A DNA stretch of 64,000 nucleotides from Solibacteraceae bacterium (GTDB lineage Bacteria > Acidobacteriota > Terriglobia > Bryobacterales > Bryobacteraceae). The stretch covers positions 17,817-81,816 of the forward strand of contig JALSRK010000013.1 of the NCBI GenBank assembly GCA_026984795.1. Direction: 5' to 3'. The translations under genes were made by a program, and so were the position numbers. Positions 24,531 through 33,898 of the stretch are shown piece by piece; position 1 is the stretch's first letter, and the number at the start of each line of letters is the position of its first letter. The notes under the pieces are model-generated. The model saw nothing but the letters and a program-made list of their open reading frames with translations. It had not been told where the DNA came from and searched no databases.

Positions 24531-24562
24531 CATCGTCCGGCAGCGGGAATACCGCGACGATG
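24531..24562. terminator. Hairpin between convergent genes, possible bidirectional terminator
   Basis: CATCGTC (24531-24537) pairs with GACGATG (24556-24562), and GCGG (24543-24546) with CCGC (24552-24555) inside it. It lies between the convergent acylase and TPR genes. No T-tract is present on either side, so termination is inferred from position only. Confidence 0.35.
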
Positions 24563-24580
24563 CGGCGCCAGTCTGGAAGA

Positions 24581-26881
24581 TCACCTGCACTCGGGCAACA
24601 GCGCCTCGGAGAGAGTCGTCGGGCAGGAGCATGGCGGCCTGTCGGGGCCGGCCCCTCCCAGGTGAGCGAGGGTGCACTTTGCCACCGGCGATTCAGGGGA
24701 AAGAGCGGCCGCGGTTTCGAGTTTCCGGCGAGCTTCCTCAAGACGGCCCTGACTAGCCAAGAACAAGCCGTAAACGAGGTACGTGCGGGCCACTTCGGGC
24801 CGGCGGGTTTCGATTTGCCGCAGTTCGGTTTCGGCCTCTACGCTTTGGCCGGCGAGAGCGCGGACAACCGCTTTGGCGAGGAGCAGATCGGTATCGCCGG
24901 GCGCCGCTTCGGTGGTTCGGCCCAGCAGCTCCAGAGCATCGGTGTAGCGGTTGTGCTGGACCAGGAAGATAGCCGCCCGGCGAGCCAGCGATGGGCGGGT
25001 GACAGCGAACCGCAAGCCTTGCTCCGACGCGCTCTCAGCTTCGGCCCGGCGACCGCACGCATCCAAGAGTTCGGCTTTGAGAAGAAAATAATCTCCCTTC
25101 CGCCGGGCTTTGGCCGTCTGGTCCAGCACTTGGAGGGCGCGCTCCGGCCCGCTGGTGTAAAACGTTGCGATGGCCAGCTCCAACCGGGCCCTGGGCCGCC
25201 GGGCGACCGCAAGCTCGAGGAACCGCCGCGCGAGGTCGTAGTGACCGGCCCGCAGCAGCGACCTACCGGCGCCCTCGCGCACCTCCGCGGGGGCGTTCCG
25301 CCTCAGCAACGTCTCGAATTCGCGGATTGCGTCCCCGGTGCGTCCGTCGGCGAGTAGTAGTTGAGCGAAGCGTAGTTGCAAGTCCGGCTGGTCGGGACGG
25401 AGCTTTGCCAGCCTGCCGAACCGCTCGATCTGCTGCCTTCTCCGTTCGGCGGGGGGCAGGCTAGCCAACTCGATCATCACCGGTTCCTTGCTGAAGTCAC
25501 GTCCCTGGGACGGCCGCACCTGCTGAAACTTCCCTAGGTACTCCGCCGCTTCCTGCCGACGATCGAGCGCCATCAGCGCCCGGCCCAGGTGCAGCAGGAT
25601 CTTTGGATCTTCCGGACCCACGGCGAGAGCCCGCCGGAAGGCCTTCTCGGCATCGGCGGGGCGGCTCAGGTCCATGTAGACCAAGCCCAACAGATCGAGC
25701 GCCGGCGCGCCTTCGGGCTGAAGAGCGGCGGCCCTTTCCAAAAGGGCCAGCGCCTCGGCGGGACGGCCCACTCGCCTGAGCAGCCACGCCCGGGAAACGT
25801 ACGCTCCGCCGAACTTCTCGTCCAGGCTGATCGCCTTGGCCAGCTCGTCGAGAGCCTTTTCCGGTTCCGCCCGCCAGATGAGATGCGCCAGGTCGTAGTG
25901 CGCCCGGGCGTCGTCCGGGTGTCGCTCGAGGTACCAGGCGAGCTCCCGGAAGCCCTCCTCCCGGCGTGACTCCGTCCGGGCGCACACCCGGCCGCGGTCA
26001 CGCCGGGCGGTGTCGTCGTCGGGGCGCAGCTTGAGGTATTCGTCCAACGCGAGCGCGGCGTCACCGTAATAACCGGCCCCCTCGGCGGCCCTCGCGAGGG
26101 ATCGCAAGATGTCGGCCCGCCGGGGAGCTGCTTTGCGGGCCTTGGCGAGCCAGAACACCGCCCGGCTGTAATCGCGCAGTTCCGAGTTGACGAGTCCAAG
26201 TTCAAGGAGCGCGTCCGCCTCGCCCGGGTGGAGTTTGACAGCCGCTTCAAGGGCGCTGCGGGCGCGTTGGTAATGGCCGGCGCGGGCCGCGGCACGGCCT
26301 AAGTTGAACAAGACATCGAAGTCTCCGGGATACGAGACCAGCACCGACTGGAACGCCTGCTCAGCCCGTTCATACAGCCCGATCCGAGCACACGTCAGCC
26401 CGAGAGTGAACAGCAGCTTCGGATCCCGACCGGCGCTCTTCTCGAGAGTGTCCAGAATCTCCGCCGCCGCCTTGGTCTTCCCGGCCCAGTGCAAGGCTTC
26501 GGCCCGGAGAAGGAGCGCCGCGGGACCGGAGTCGGTGACACGGGCCAGGTGCCGCAAGGCTTCGGCCCCTCTTCGCTGTTCGACCGCCAGCCGGGCGAGC
26601 TGCAAGCGGGCGTTCTGGTGGTCCGGCCTGAGACTCAGGAGGCGTTCGAAAAAGGAACGCGCCTTTTCCGGCTGCCCGCAGAGCAGATAGTGGTTTCCGG
26701 TGTTGTTCAGCAGCGCCGGCGACGGCGCGCCAGCGGCGAGCGCACTTTGGTAGAGCGCCTCGGCCTCCTTGCATCTGCCTTTCTGGTCAAGCTCGGCGGC
26801 CTGACGCAGAAGGGAGTGCTGAGGTGCGGCAAGCGCCGCAAGGGTGAGCAGAACGCAGGTTGCGCCAAGCACTGCGCGCAT
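24581..26881 (-). CDS. Exported TPR-repeat protein
   Basis: A 766-residue protein with a signal peptide (MRAVLGATCVLLTLAALAAP) and then tetratricopeptide repeats almost end to end (for example ALLNNTGNHYLLCGQPEKA, DVLFNLGRAAARAGHYQRA, LLHLGRALMALDRRQEAAE). It is a periplasmic or membrane-associated protein-binding scaffold; no catalytic domain is visible. ATG at 26881 is chosen over an in-frame TTG eight codons upstream because it gives the signal peptide. No ribosome binding site is evident. It follows the second Oar-like receptor gene on the same strand, but a strong terminator ends 22 bases before this ATG. Confidence 0.8.
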   Translation of the reverse strand: MRAVLGATCVLLTLAALAAPQHSLLRQAAELDQKGRCKEAEALYQSALAAGAPSPALLNNTGNHYLLCGQPEKARSFFERLLSLRPDHQNARLQLARLAVEQRRGAEALRHLARVTDSGPAALLLRAEALHWAGKTKAAAEILDTLEKSAGRDPKLLFTLGLTCARIGLYERAEQAFQSVLVSYPGDFDVLFNLGRAAARAGHYQRARSALEAAVKLHPGEADALLELGLVNSELRDYSRAVFWLAKARKAAPRRADILRSLARAAEGAGYYGDAALALDEYLKLRPDDDTARRDRGRVCARTESRREEGFRELAWYLERHPDDARAHYDLAHLIWRAEPEKALDELAKAISLDEKFGGAYVSRAWLLRRVGRPAEALALLERAAALQPEGAPALDLLGLVYMDLSRPADAEKAFRRALAVGPEDPKILLHLGRALMALDRRQEAAEYLGKFQQVRPSQGRDFSKEPVMIELASLPPAERRRQQIERFGRLAKLRPDQPDLQLRFAQLLLADGRTGDAIREFETLLRRNAPAEVREGAGRSLLRAGHYDLARRFLELAVARRPRARLELAIATFYTSGPERALQVLDQTAKARRKGDYFLLKAELLDACGRRAEAESASEQGLRFAVTRPSLARRAAIFLVQHNRYTDALELLGRTTEAAPGDTDLLLAKAVVRALAGQSVEAETELRQIETRRPEVARTYLVYGLFLASQGRLEEARRKLETAAALSPESPVAKCTLAHLGGAGPDRPPCSCPTTLSEALLPECR

Positions 26882-26903
26882 GGGAGCAACACGATCGTAA
26901 CGC

Positions 26904-26941
26904 AAAAGGCCTGCCCTCGCCTCGGACAGGCGAGGGCAGGC
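26904..26941 (-). terminator. Strong intrinsic terminator after the second Oar-like receptor gene
   Basis: Perfect 14-bp stem, positions 26909-26922 with 26928-26941, and a 5-base loop, followed on the minus strand by one base and TTTT (26907-26904). It stands between the receptor stop (26966) and the TPR-protein start (26881). Confidence 0.85.
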
Positions 26942-26965
26942 GCAGGGGCCGAGTGTGACAAGTGG

Positions 26966-29900
26966 TCAGAATTCGATCCTGCCGCCCAGCTGCAGCCGGC
27001 GGCCGAAGGAATTCCGCCTGATGTTGTCAGTGGTTCCGAACTTGCTGCTGTAGATGTTCGTGTAAGGATTCTCCCAGGTCATCGTATTCGGGGCGTTGAA
27101 AGCGTCCATCCGCAATTGGAACCGGACCTTCTCGGTGATGTTGAAGTCCTTCACGATGGACATGTCCATCACGAAGAAGCCGGGTCCGGTAAGTCCGTCG
27201 AACTGCCAGGGGTTCGAACGCCGAGTGTACGGCGGCAGTTTGTCGAAAACAGACGTGTCGAACCAACGCTCCGGCCGTGGATTGTCGATCACGGGATTCC
27301 CCTTCACAATCATGCCGCCGAAGCGCAGGAACTCGCCGGATCTCCATGTGATCAGGCTCGACAGCACCCAGCCGCCGAGGATTCCGTCCACCACCGGATG
27401 GGCGTTGCTCAGGTACCGGCGGCCCCGGCCGAACGGCAAGTCCACGGTGCCGGCGAAAGAGACCCGGTGGTGCTCGCGGTTGCTGTCCTGCCAGGTCCAG
27501 TTCTGCAGAAACGAATCGACGTTGTCGTAGAAGACCTGCTCGCGCTGCACATTGAAGTTGTACCCGAACATGAACGAGTAACCGCTGCGGTACCGCTTCA
27601 CCAGCCGGATCTGCAGGGAGTGATATTTCATGTCGCCGCCCTTGATGGCGTCGTTTTCCCTCAAGCTGAGGTACTGGGGGTAAGGCCTCATCAGCGACTG
27701 TAGGCTCACTTCTTTCTGATAACGCAAAGGCCCCGGGAACTTGTCCGGCGTCAAGTAGTTGTAGAAGGGGTTGGGCACCTTCTGGTTGACGGCGCTGCCG
27801 AATTCCAGCGCCGGCCGGGGATCGGTCTGGTTCACGTCGGGGCGCACCGAAACCTGACTGGAGAAATTCAGGTAGTACGTGACGTCGAGCACCATCGCGA
27901 GCGGCAGTTCTCGTTGCAGGGACAGGTTGAAGCGGTTGCTCCGCCCGCGCGGCCGGTTGCCGGGAACGACGAAGTTGATGCTGTCACCCAGGTTCGTGTA
28001 CCGGCCGAGTTTTTTCTCCGTGAGCGGGGTGAGCGGATTCGTCGGTGGGAATGGATCGTCCAGAACCATCTGAGGGACTCCCTGCACCGCCGGCGGCGCT
28101 CCGGAAACGGCCTTATAGCCGTGATAGTACGTGTTGTCGAAGATGTTGTTCTGGCCGGTGGCGGTCCACGGCGTGACGTAGAGCCCCCAGCCTGCGCGCA
28201 GCGACGTCTTGTCGTTGATCCGGTAAGCGGCGCCGACGCGCGGTGAGAATCCACCCCAGGGGGACTGGTCCCACTGGCCCCGGTGCTCGCTGTCGGCGAA
28301 ATGGAACGCCCCGTTGAAGATCGTCGGCCCGTCATAGAACTGCCGCAATTCTTCCGGCATCACCGGAGCCGTGGCAGGGTCGTTCATTTCCGGGATGGGG
28401 TCGTTCAGGTCGAGGGGCCGCGTCAGGCGGTTCTTGGGGTCGCGGTAGGCCTGCTCATACTCGTACCGCAGGCCGAGGTTGATCGTCAGGTTCCGGCTGA
28501 CCTTCCAATCGTCGTTGATGAAGCTGCTGAAGGAGCGGTTCTGCCCACGTGGAACGATGGAAACCGTCATCGATGTCGTGCCGCCGTTCCAGGCCGTCGG
28601 CGGCCGCGCCGTCGGCTGGATGGCCCCCAGCAGGAACGTAGCGTAGCCATCGCCGGACAGCCGGGTGTCAGGGCTGACGTAAGTATCCGCCGTGGCGTCT
28701 TCCTGGAAGCCGAAGCCTGGATACTGCATGATCAGTAGGCTCGTGGTCCGGGTGCCACGGGTATCGAAGCCGACCTTGATGTAGTGCTTGCCGCGCTGCT
28801 GGGCCAGCTTGGCGGCGAACGAATCGCCGTTCGGATGCTGCTGCCAGAAGCCTCCACCCGGGCCCATATGCGTAATGGCCCCGCCGTTGCGCACTGTCAT
28901 GCGGGGAATCAGCACGGGGATCATTGGGTCCGAGTATAGCGGCTTGTACCAGTCCGAGCCCGGCCAAAGCCTGGACCATTCCTCGAGCGTACTCGTTGAT
29001 CCGGGCCGCGCATCGTCGATGAAGTTCTGATAACTCCCGTTCAAGTCCAACACCGTCGAGGGACTGAGCACATAGACGACATCACCGGAAACCGACATGG
29101 CGTTGCGCTGGCTGCCGCGGTCCGATACGAATACATCGGAGCCGGTCGGATTGGAGGTCGTCACCGGCGTCCACAGTTTGCTGAAACGGCCGTAAACCCG
29201 CAGTTTCTCCGTCACGTTGTAGTCTACGCGTTCCGAGAGGTTGTGATAGTCGAACGTGATCGGCAACGGCGCGTAGTAGTTGTTGATGTGATAGGGGCCG
29301 TCTCCGGTCCGGTTGGGCTTCCACAGCCGGTCCATGTAATCCCTGGCGACGCGGCTCTGCCGGGAGAGCGGGATGCGGTTGCCGGGGAAGGGGTCCCGCT
29401 TGACGATCGAGCCATCCGGGGAGGTCCAAGTGGAAAAGGGGTCGTAGACGGTGCGCAAGCCGCCGATGTTGTTCAGCGATTGGGAGAAGTCGCCTTTTCT
29501 CTCGAGATCGGTGGGCAGCGTGCTGAACAGGTCATTCGCCTGGGTCCTCTTGTGCTGCTCGTAAGCAAAGAAACTGAACAGCTTGTTTTTCAGGATCGCG
29601 TTGCCCAGCGTGCCGCCGAAGATGTGGTTGCGCTCTTTGTTGATCGTGTGACGGACGCGGTTCTCCACCGCGTTCGCCCAGGGATACTGGCCCTGATAGA
29701 AAGCGACCCCGTGCCATTCGTTGGTCCCGGACTTCATCGTCAAACTGATGGCCGATCCGGAACTGTGCCCGTATTCGGCATCCACGGCATTCTGCTGGAC
29801 GGTGACCTCCTGGACCGAATCCGGCGCCGGCATGTAGCTGGTCTTGTAACCCATGACGATGGGGCTGCCATCGATTTGTAGGTCATTCGAGAAGTTGCTG

Positions 29901-30466
29901 CCCCCGCCGATCTCCTGCCGGTTCCCAGACCAAGTGAAGTAGGGCTCTTGTTCGCGGGCCCGGTCGTTCAGCCTCACGGCGGGATCTACCTGGGAGAGCA
30001 GCAAGGGATTCCGGTAGACCTGGGGCAGCCTGGCAGTGATCACGCTGTCAACCGTCGTTTCCAGCTTGCCCGTGTTGAACTGGACGGTCGTAGCCTCCGC
30101 AGTGACAGTGATCTCTTGCTGGACGTCGCCCACTTCCATCACGGCGTCTACGGTGACGTCGCCGCGGGAAACCAGGTTGATGTCCTCCTGGACGAACTTC
30201 CGGAATCCGGGGGCCTCGACGGTGACCGTGTATGTCCCCGGCAGCACCATATCGAACAGGTAGGCCCCCGTCTCGCTGGTCTGACGAGTCGCGCTCACGC
30301 CTGTATTCACGTTCAGCAGTGTGACAGTGGCCCCTGGGATCGCTGCGTTGCTGGCGTCGGTCACCGTGCCCTGGATCCTGCCCCGATATTCCTGAGCCGT
30401 GGCTAGTGAGCAGGAGAACACCAGAACAAGCAAGATAGTTCCAGAAATGGCGAGTATTCTCTTCAT
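26966..30466 (-). CDS. Oar-like TonB-dependent outer-membrane receptor
   Basis: A 1166-residue receptor of the same architecture as the one at 7 kb. Signal peptide ~1-25 (ending LATAQ), carboxypeptidase-regulatory-like domain ~27-110 (RIQGTVTDASNAAIPGATV, SETGAYLFDMVLPGTY), TonB plug ~115-240 (ARLPQVYRNPLLL, FSNDLQIDGSPIV, VTVQQNAVDAEYGHSSGSA), then a barrel ending LQLGGRIEF. It imports an unknown large ligand. ATG at 30466 follows GGGAG and begins the signal peptide; the open frame reaches 30547 but lacks signal features there. It is divergent from a membrane-anchored winged-helix regulator and precedes the TPR gene, a receptor-regulator-TPR arrangement that suggests one nutrient system. Confidence 0.92.
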   Translation of the reverse strand: MKRILAISGTILLVLVFSCSLATAQEYRGRIQGTVTDASNAAIPGATVTLLNVNTGVSATRQTSETGAYLFDMVLPGTYTVTVEAPGFRKFVQEDINLVSRGDVTVDAVMEVGDVQQEITVTAEATTVQFNTGKLETTVDSVITARLPQVYRNPLLLSQVDPAVRLNDRAREQEPYFTWSGNRQEIGGGSNFSNDLQIDGSPIVMGYKTSYMPAPDSVQEVTVQQNAVDAEYGHSSGSAISLTMKSGTNEWHGVAFYQGQYPWANAVENRVRHTINKERNHIFGGTLGNAILKNKLFSFFAYEQHKRTQANDLFSTLPTDLERKGDFSQSLNNIGGLRTVYDPFSTWTSPDGSIVKRDPFPGNRIPLSRQSRVARDYMDRLWKPNRTGDGPYHINNYYAPLPITFDYHNLSERVDYNVTEKLRVYGRFSKLWTPVTTSNPTGSDVFVSDRGSQRNAMSVSGDVVYVLSPSTVLDLNGSYQNFIDDARPGSTSTLEEWSRLWPGSDWYKPLYSDPMIPVLIPRMTVRNGGAITHMGPGGGFWQQHPNGDSFAAKLAQQRGKHYIKVGFDTRGTRTTSLLIMQYPGFGFQEDATADTYVSPDTRLSGDGYATFLLGAIQPTARPPTAWNGGTTSMTVSIVPRGQNRSFSSFINDDWKVSRNLTINLGLRYEYEQAYRDPKNRLTRPLDLNDPIPEMNDPATAPVMPEELRQFYDGPTIFNGAFHFADSEHRGQWDQSPWGGFSPRVGAAYRINDKTSLRAGWGLYVTPWTATGQNNIFDNTYYHGYKAVSGAPPAVQGVPQMVLDDPFPPTNPLTPLTEKKLGRYTNLGDSINFVVPGNRPRGRSNRFNLSLQRELPLAMVLDVTYYLNFSSQVSVRPDVNQTDPRPALEFGSAVNQKVPNPFYNYLTPDKFPGPLRYQKEVSLQSLMRPYPQYLSLRENDAIKGGDMKYHSLQIRLVKRYRSGYSFMFGYNFNVQREQVFYDNVDSFLQNWTWQDSNREHHRVSFAGTVDLPFGRGRRYLSNAHPVVDGILGGWVLSSLITWRSGEFLRFGGMIVKGNPVIDNPRPERWFDTSVFDKLPPYTRRSNPWQFDGLTGPGFFVMDMSIVKDFNITEKVRFQLRMDAFNAPNTMTWENPYTNIYSSKFGTTDNIRRNSFGRRLQLGGRIEF

Positions 30467-30561
30467 TACAAACTCCCTTCGACCTCCGGTCCGCGGGCGG
30501 ATGTACCCCGAGCCGCTTTCAGCTGTGCAGGCGGAATAACGGCGCACATCCCCGCGCCAGT

Positions 30562-30590
30562 ACGCTAATTCGCTTGTCGGGAGGGGTCAA
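30562..30590 (-). promoter_or_regulatory. Probable promoter of the second Oar-like receptor gene
   Basis: Minus strand: TTGACC (30590-30585), 17-base spacer, TAGCGT (30567-30562). The -35 matches the TTGACC used elsewhere in this window, but the -10 is weak. The leader would be about 90 bases. Confidence 0.45.
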
Positions 30591-30692
30591 GTGGCAGGAA
30601 GGTGACTAAACAGTGAACGCGCTCTCACAGACAGCGACGACGCGTGGAACCTGAAGTGTGCGGGGGAGCTAATCGAGAGAGCACCAACGACC

Positions 30693-30721
30693 TTGTGCCG
30701 GTTTCGGACCGGTGTTATACT
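30693..30721 (+). promoter_or_regulatory. Promoter of the membrane-bound regulator gene
   Basis: TTGTGC (30693-30698), 17-base spacer, TATACT (30716-30721). Start of transcription would be near 30728. Confidence 0.6.
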
Positions 30722-30739
30722 GCCCGCGTTTCCATAGTA

Positions 30740-30749
30740 TTCACGTGAA
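30740..30749. promoter_or_regulatory. Palindrome TTCACGTGAA, possible operator
   Basis: A perfect 10-bp palindrome just after the predicted regulator transcription start (near 30728) and 12 bases before its ATG. Its position in the divergent region suggests an operator for the regulator's own control. Confidence 0.4.
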
Positions 30750-30760
30750 CGGTGGGCGCC

Positions 30761-32101
30761 ATGCAAGCCTTGCTGGACCGCTGGGGAATTCGGGAGGTCC
30801 CGACATCCGATGAGCGGTGGAAGTTGGTGGAACGGATTCTCGCGAGCGACGCGTTCCACAGGGCGCCGCAACTGCGGGACATCTTGGTCTACGTCGCCGC
30901 CCGGAGCCTGGCCGAGTCTCCGGTTACGATCAGCGAGCAGGAAATCGGGTCTCTTGTGCTTGGCCGCGGCCCGGACTTCGACCCCGGACACGACAATATC
31001 GTACGGGCACAAATGCGGCATCTTCGCTTGAAGCTTGCCGAATATTTCTCCGGAGAAGGGCGCTCGGAACCTGTATTGGTCACTATCCCGAAAGGCCACT
31101 ATGTGGCGCGGTTCGAACCGCGCCCGCTGCCCACCGCCAGGGAACCAAGGCAGGCGGGCGGAGCGCCGGAGGCTCCGGGGGCGGGCGGTCCCTCGATCCC
31201 GATCTTCAGGAAGGGCCGCCGCGTGGCTGTCGTCGCTGTGCTCGCGGCGGCCGCCGGTTTCCTGACGGGCCGGCTGGCTCCCCGGGAGCCGCCGCTCGCT
31301 CCTAAAGGGTATTCGATCTACGACGACGTGCTCGGTCCAGGAATCGGCGCCGACGCCCGGGAGACAGTGCTCGTGCTGGGCAACCCGGTGGTGCTGCTCT
31401 ACGCCGGCTCACCATCGAAAGAAGGCAAAGAAATCGGCGCCGGGGCGGCGATCCGGATACCGCCAAAGCTCGCAAGACAGTTCGAGTCCGCTATCAACCG
31501 TGCCGATAAGGCCATGCCTTATCGCCTGCTGCAGATCAAAACAAACGACTATACAGGCCTGGGTGACGCCACCGGATGCTTCTACCTCGGTGGGCTGCTG
31601 CGCACCCTTGGCCGGCAACTTGTGGTGACACAAGCCCGTTTCCTGAGCTGGGACTCAGCGCTGCGGCGGAACTTGATCATCCTCGGGTCCCCCCATATCA
31701 ACGAGTGGGCCGACGCCAACATTCCCCGGCACGACTACACGATCGTCAAGATGGGAATCGAGAACCGGAATCCTCGCCGGGGAGAACCCAGTATCTACCG
31801 CGAGAAGTGGGACTCGTCCGGCAACCCGGTGCTGGATCACGGCCTCATCTGGGCCTGGAAGACCCCGGCCGGTTCCCGTGTCCTCGTGCTGGCCGGGCCA
31901 TCGAGCGCCGCCACCGGCGCCATGGCCCAACTGTTTGCCGACCCGGAGCGGTTCCGGCCCATCTACGAGAAACTCAAGGCCGACACTCCGGGAGGTGGCT
32001 TCCCGTCGGACTGGCAGGTGCTTTTCCGGGTGGACATCCGGGACAACCTGCCGATCAAAGTGACCTACCTCAACCACCGGATCTATGCGCCGTTGCCGTA
32101 G
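30761..32101 (+). CDS. Membrane-anchored winged-helix regulator with extracytoplasmic domain
   Basis: A 446-residue protein with three parts. Residues ~1-120 resemble a DNA-binding winged helix (SEQEIGSLVLGRGPDFDPGHDNIVRAQMRHLRLKL is spread over this region, ending in the wing-like VTIPKGHYVARFE). A single membrane segment follows at ~150-170 (VAVVAVLAAAAGFLTG). Residues ~175-446 form a domain that should lie outside the membrane. This layout matches CadC/ToxR-like one-component regulators. It is divergent from the Oar-like receptor, so it probably senses something in the periplasm and controls the receptor. ATG at 30761 is used; a GTG at 30752 is also in frame. The outer domain is not recognised. 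Confidence 0.75.
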   Translation: MQALLDRWGIREVPTSDERWKLVERILASDAFHRAPQLRDILVYVAARSLAESPVTISEQEIGSLVLGRGPDFDPGHDNIVRAQMRHLRLKLAEYFSGEGRSEPVLVTIPKGHYVARFEPRPLPTAREPRQAGGAPEAPGAGGPSIPIFRKGRRVAVVAVLAAAAGFLTGRLAPREPPLAPKGYSIYDDVLGPGIGADARETVLVLGNPVVLLYAGSPSKEGKEIGAGAAIRIPPKLARQFESAINRADKAMPYRLLQIKTNDYTGLGDATGCFYLGGLLRTLGRQLVVTQARFLSWDSALRRNLIILGSPHINEWADANIPRHDYTIVKMGIENRNPRRGEPSIYREKWDSSGNPVLDHGLIWAWKTPAGSRVLVLAGPSSAATGAMAQLFADPERFRPIYEKLKADTPGGGFPSDWQVLFRVDIRDNLPIKVTYLNHRIYAPLP

Positions 32102-32146
32102 ACGGCGGCCTCCAGCATCGCTCAACGCCCGCAGTATCCTGGGTTT

Positions 32147-33748
32147 ATGCGCCTTGCTTTCCTGGCGGTGTCTCTGTGGCTGGCGGGCGGCTTGACCGCC
32201 GCCCAGCGGGACGCCGCCGGACTCTACGCTCGCCACTGCGGCAAGTGTCACGATCCCGACCGCGCCGGCCAGACGCCCACGATCAACGAATTGCGCCTCC
32301 TCCCACCTGAGGAGATCCTCGGCGCCATGCTGACCGGCACAATGAAACAGCCGGCGGAACGTCTCAGCGACGAGGAAAAACGCGCCCTCGCGGAATGGAT
32401 CGCCGGGCGCGCCCTGGGCTCCGCTCCGAACACGCTCCGCGTGGATTATCGGCACCGTGGCGATGCCCGCCACGAAGAATTCTCCCTCGACGGACTCTGG
32501 CGGGAGGGCGAGTGGGCGGGACCCCAACGTCCCGGCACCGCAGGCTTGAATCTCGGCAAGTACCGTTTTGTTGTCCGCTACGTGCGCGACGGCCGCCTGC
32601 ACTATGCCGGCGGCTTCTCGAGCATCTACGGGGAGTGGGAAACCACGGCCGAGGCTAAGAAGCGCACGCGGGAGTTCCACGAAAGCGTCCGGTTCCCCAT
32701 GCCGCGGGCGCCGGTGAGAGTTGTCATCGAGAAGCGCGACCGCCGCAACCGCTTCCAGCCCGTGTGGAGCACCGTCGTGCGCCCCGAGCAGGCGCGCCGT
32801 GTCGCCGTTCCGGGCGGCCTGAAAGCCGAACCGCTGATGAAAAACGGCGACCCCGCGGGCAAAGTGGACCTGCTCGTCCTGGGCGACGGCTACACTGCGG
32901 CCGAGATGAAAACGTGGCGCGCCGACGCCTCCCGCGCGGTCGAAGCTCTGTTTTCGGTCTCCCCGTTCCGCGAACGGCGGCAAGACTTCAACGTCTGGAT
33001 CCTCGACACCCCAGCGGCCCGAAGCGGTGTGTCGCGCCCTTCGAACGGCATCGAGCGGACCTCGCCCCTCCACGCCACCTACGATGCCCTCGGCAGCGAG
33101 CGGTACGTGCTCGTTTTCGATGACAAGCACCTGCGCGATATCGCCGCCGCGGCCCCCTACGACTTCCTGCTCATCCTCGTCAACGAGCGCAAGTACGGCG
33201 GCGGCGGCATCTACAATCTCTACGCCACGGCAGCGGCTCACAACGCTTTCACGCCCTACTTGATCGTTCACGAGTTCGCCCACCACTTCGCCGGCCTGGC
33301 CGACGAGTACTACACGAGCGACGTCGCCTACGAGCTGGATCCCGACGCGCCCGAGCCCTGGGAGCCGAACGTGACCCGCGACCCCAAGGCAGACAAATGG
33401 GCGGACCTGCTGGCCCCGGGCATCCCGCTGCCTACGCCCTGGCCCAAGGCCGAATTCGAGCGCCGCCAGCAGCAGACCCAGGCCAAGCGGAGGCGGTTGC
33501 GCGCCGGCGGCGCCTCCGAACAGGAACTGGAACAGCTCTTCCGCGAGGAACGCGAGTGGACCACGAAGCTCCTCTCACAGGCGAAATACGCGGGGAAGGT
33601 CGGGGCTTTCGAGGGTGCGAACTACTCGCCCCGGGGCTTCTACCGGCCGCAGGTGGATTGCCTGATGTTCACCCGCGACGACGTCGGTTTCTGCGCCGTC
33701 TGCCGCCGGGCCATCGAGCGGGTCATCGACCTTTACACCGGGCGCTGA
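32147..33748 (+). CDS. Cytochrome c domain fused to M64-family metallopeptidase
   Basis: A 533-residue secreted protein. After the signal peptide (~1-19, ending LTAAQ), residues ~20-90 are a class-I cytochrome c domain: haem motif CGKCH at ~31-35 and a possible axial Met in MLTGTMKQPAE. Residues ~95-230 are a beta-rich segment. Residues ~240-533 are a zinc metallopeptidase of the M64 (IgA-peptidase-like) type: VDLLVLGDGYT, a long helical region and HEFAHHFAGLADEY, which carries the HExxH zinc site and the family's Asp-Glu-Tyr. The combination of an electron-transfer haem with a protease is unusual. It follows the membrane-bound regulator gene by 45 bases. Confidence 0.85.
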   Translation: MRLAFLAVSLWLAGGLTAAQRDAAGLYARHCGKCHDPDRAGQTPTINELRLLPPEEILGAMLTGTMKQPAERLSDEEKRALAEWIAGRALGSAPNTLRVDYRHRGDARHEEFSLDGLWREGEWAGPQRPGTAGLNLGKYRFVVRYVRDGRLHYAGGFSSIYGEWETTAEAKKRTREFHESVRFPMPRAPVRVVIEKRDRRNRFQPVWSTVVRPEQARRVAVPGGLKAEPLMKNGDPAGKVDLLVLGDGYTAAEMKTWRADASRAVEALFSVSPFRERRQDFNVWILDTPAARSGVSRPSNGIERTSPLHATYDALGSERYVLVFDDKHLRDIAAAAPYDFLLILVNERKYGGGGIYNLYATAAAHNAFTPYLIVHEFAHHFAGLADEYYTSDVAYELDPDAPEPWEPNVTRDPKADKWADLLAPGIPLPTPWPKAEFERRQQQTQAKRRRLRAGGASEQELEQLFREEREWTTKLLSQAKYAGKVGAFEGANYSPRGFYRPQVDCLMFTRDDVGFCAVCRRAIERVIDLYTGR

Positions 33749-33898
33749 TCCGTTGAGGGCCTCCCGCTTCGCCAGGATCGAGGGAACCGCAAACCCCGGC
33801 GCGGCCGTCGTGTACCATGAAGAAGAAAAGAACCTGCAACCCTCCCGGCGGCGCCTGCCGCTCGGACCGATCGATCAAGGAACCGAGGAGTGAAACGC

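Noticed and set aside
22479..24677. A 732-codon minus-strand frame opposite the acylase
   Set aside because: The acylase strand has a complete Ntn-hydrolase with its catalytic Ser; the antisense frame has none.
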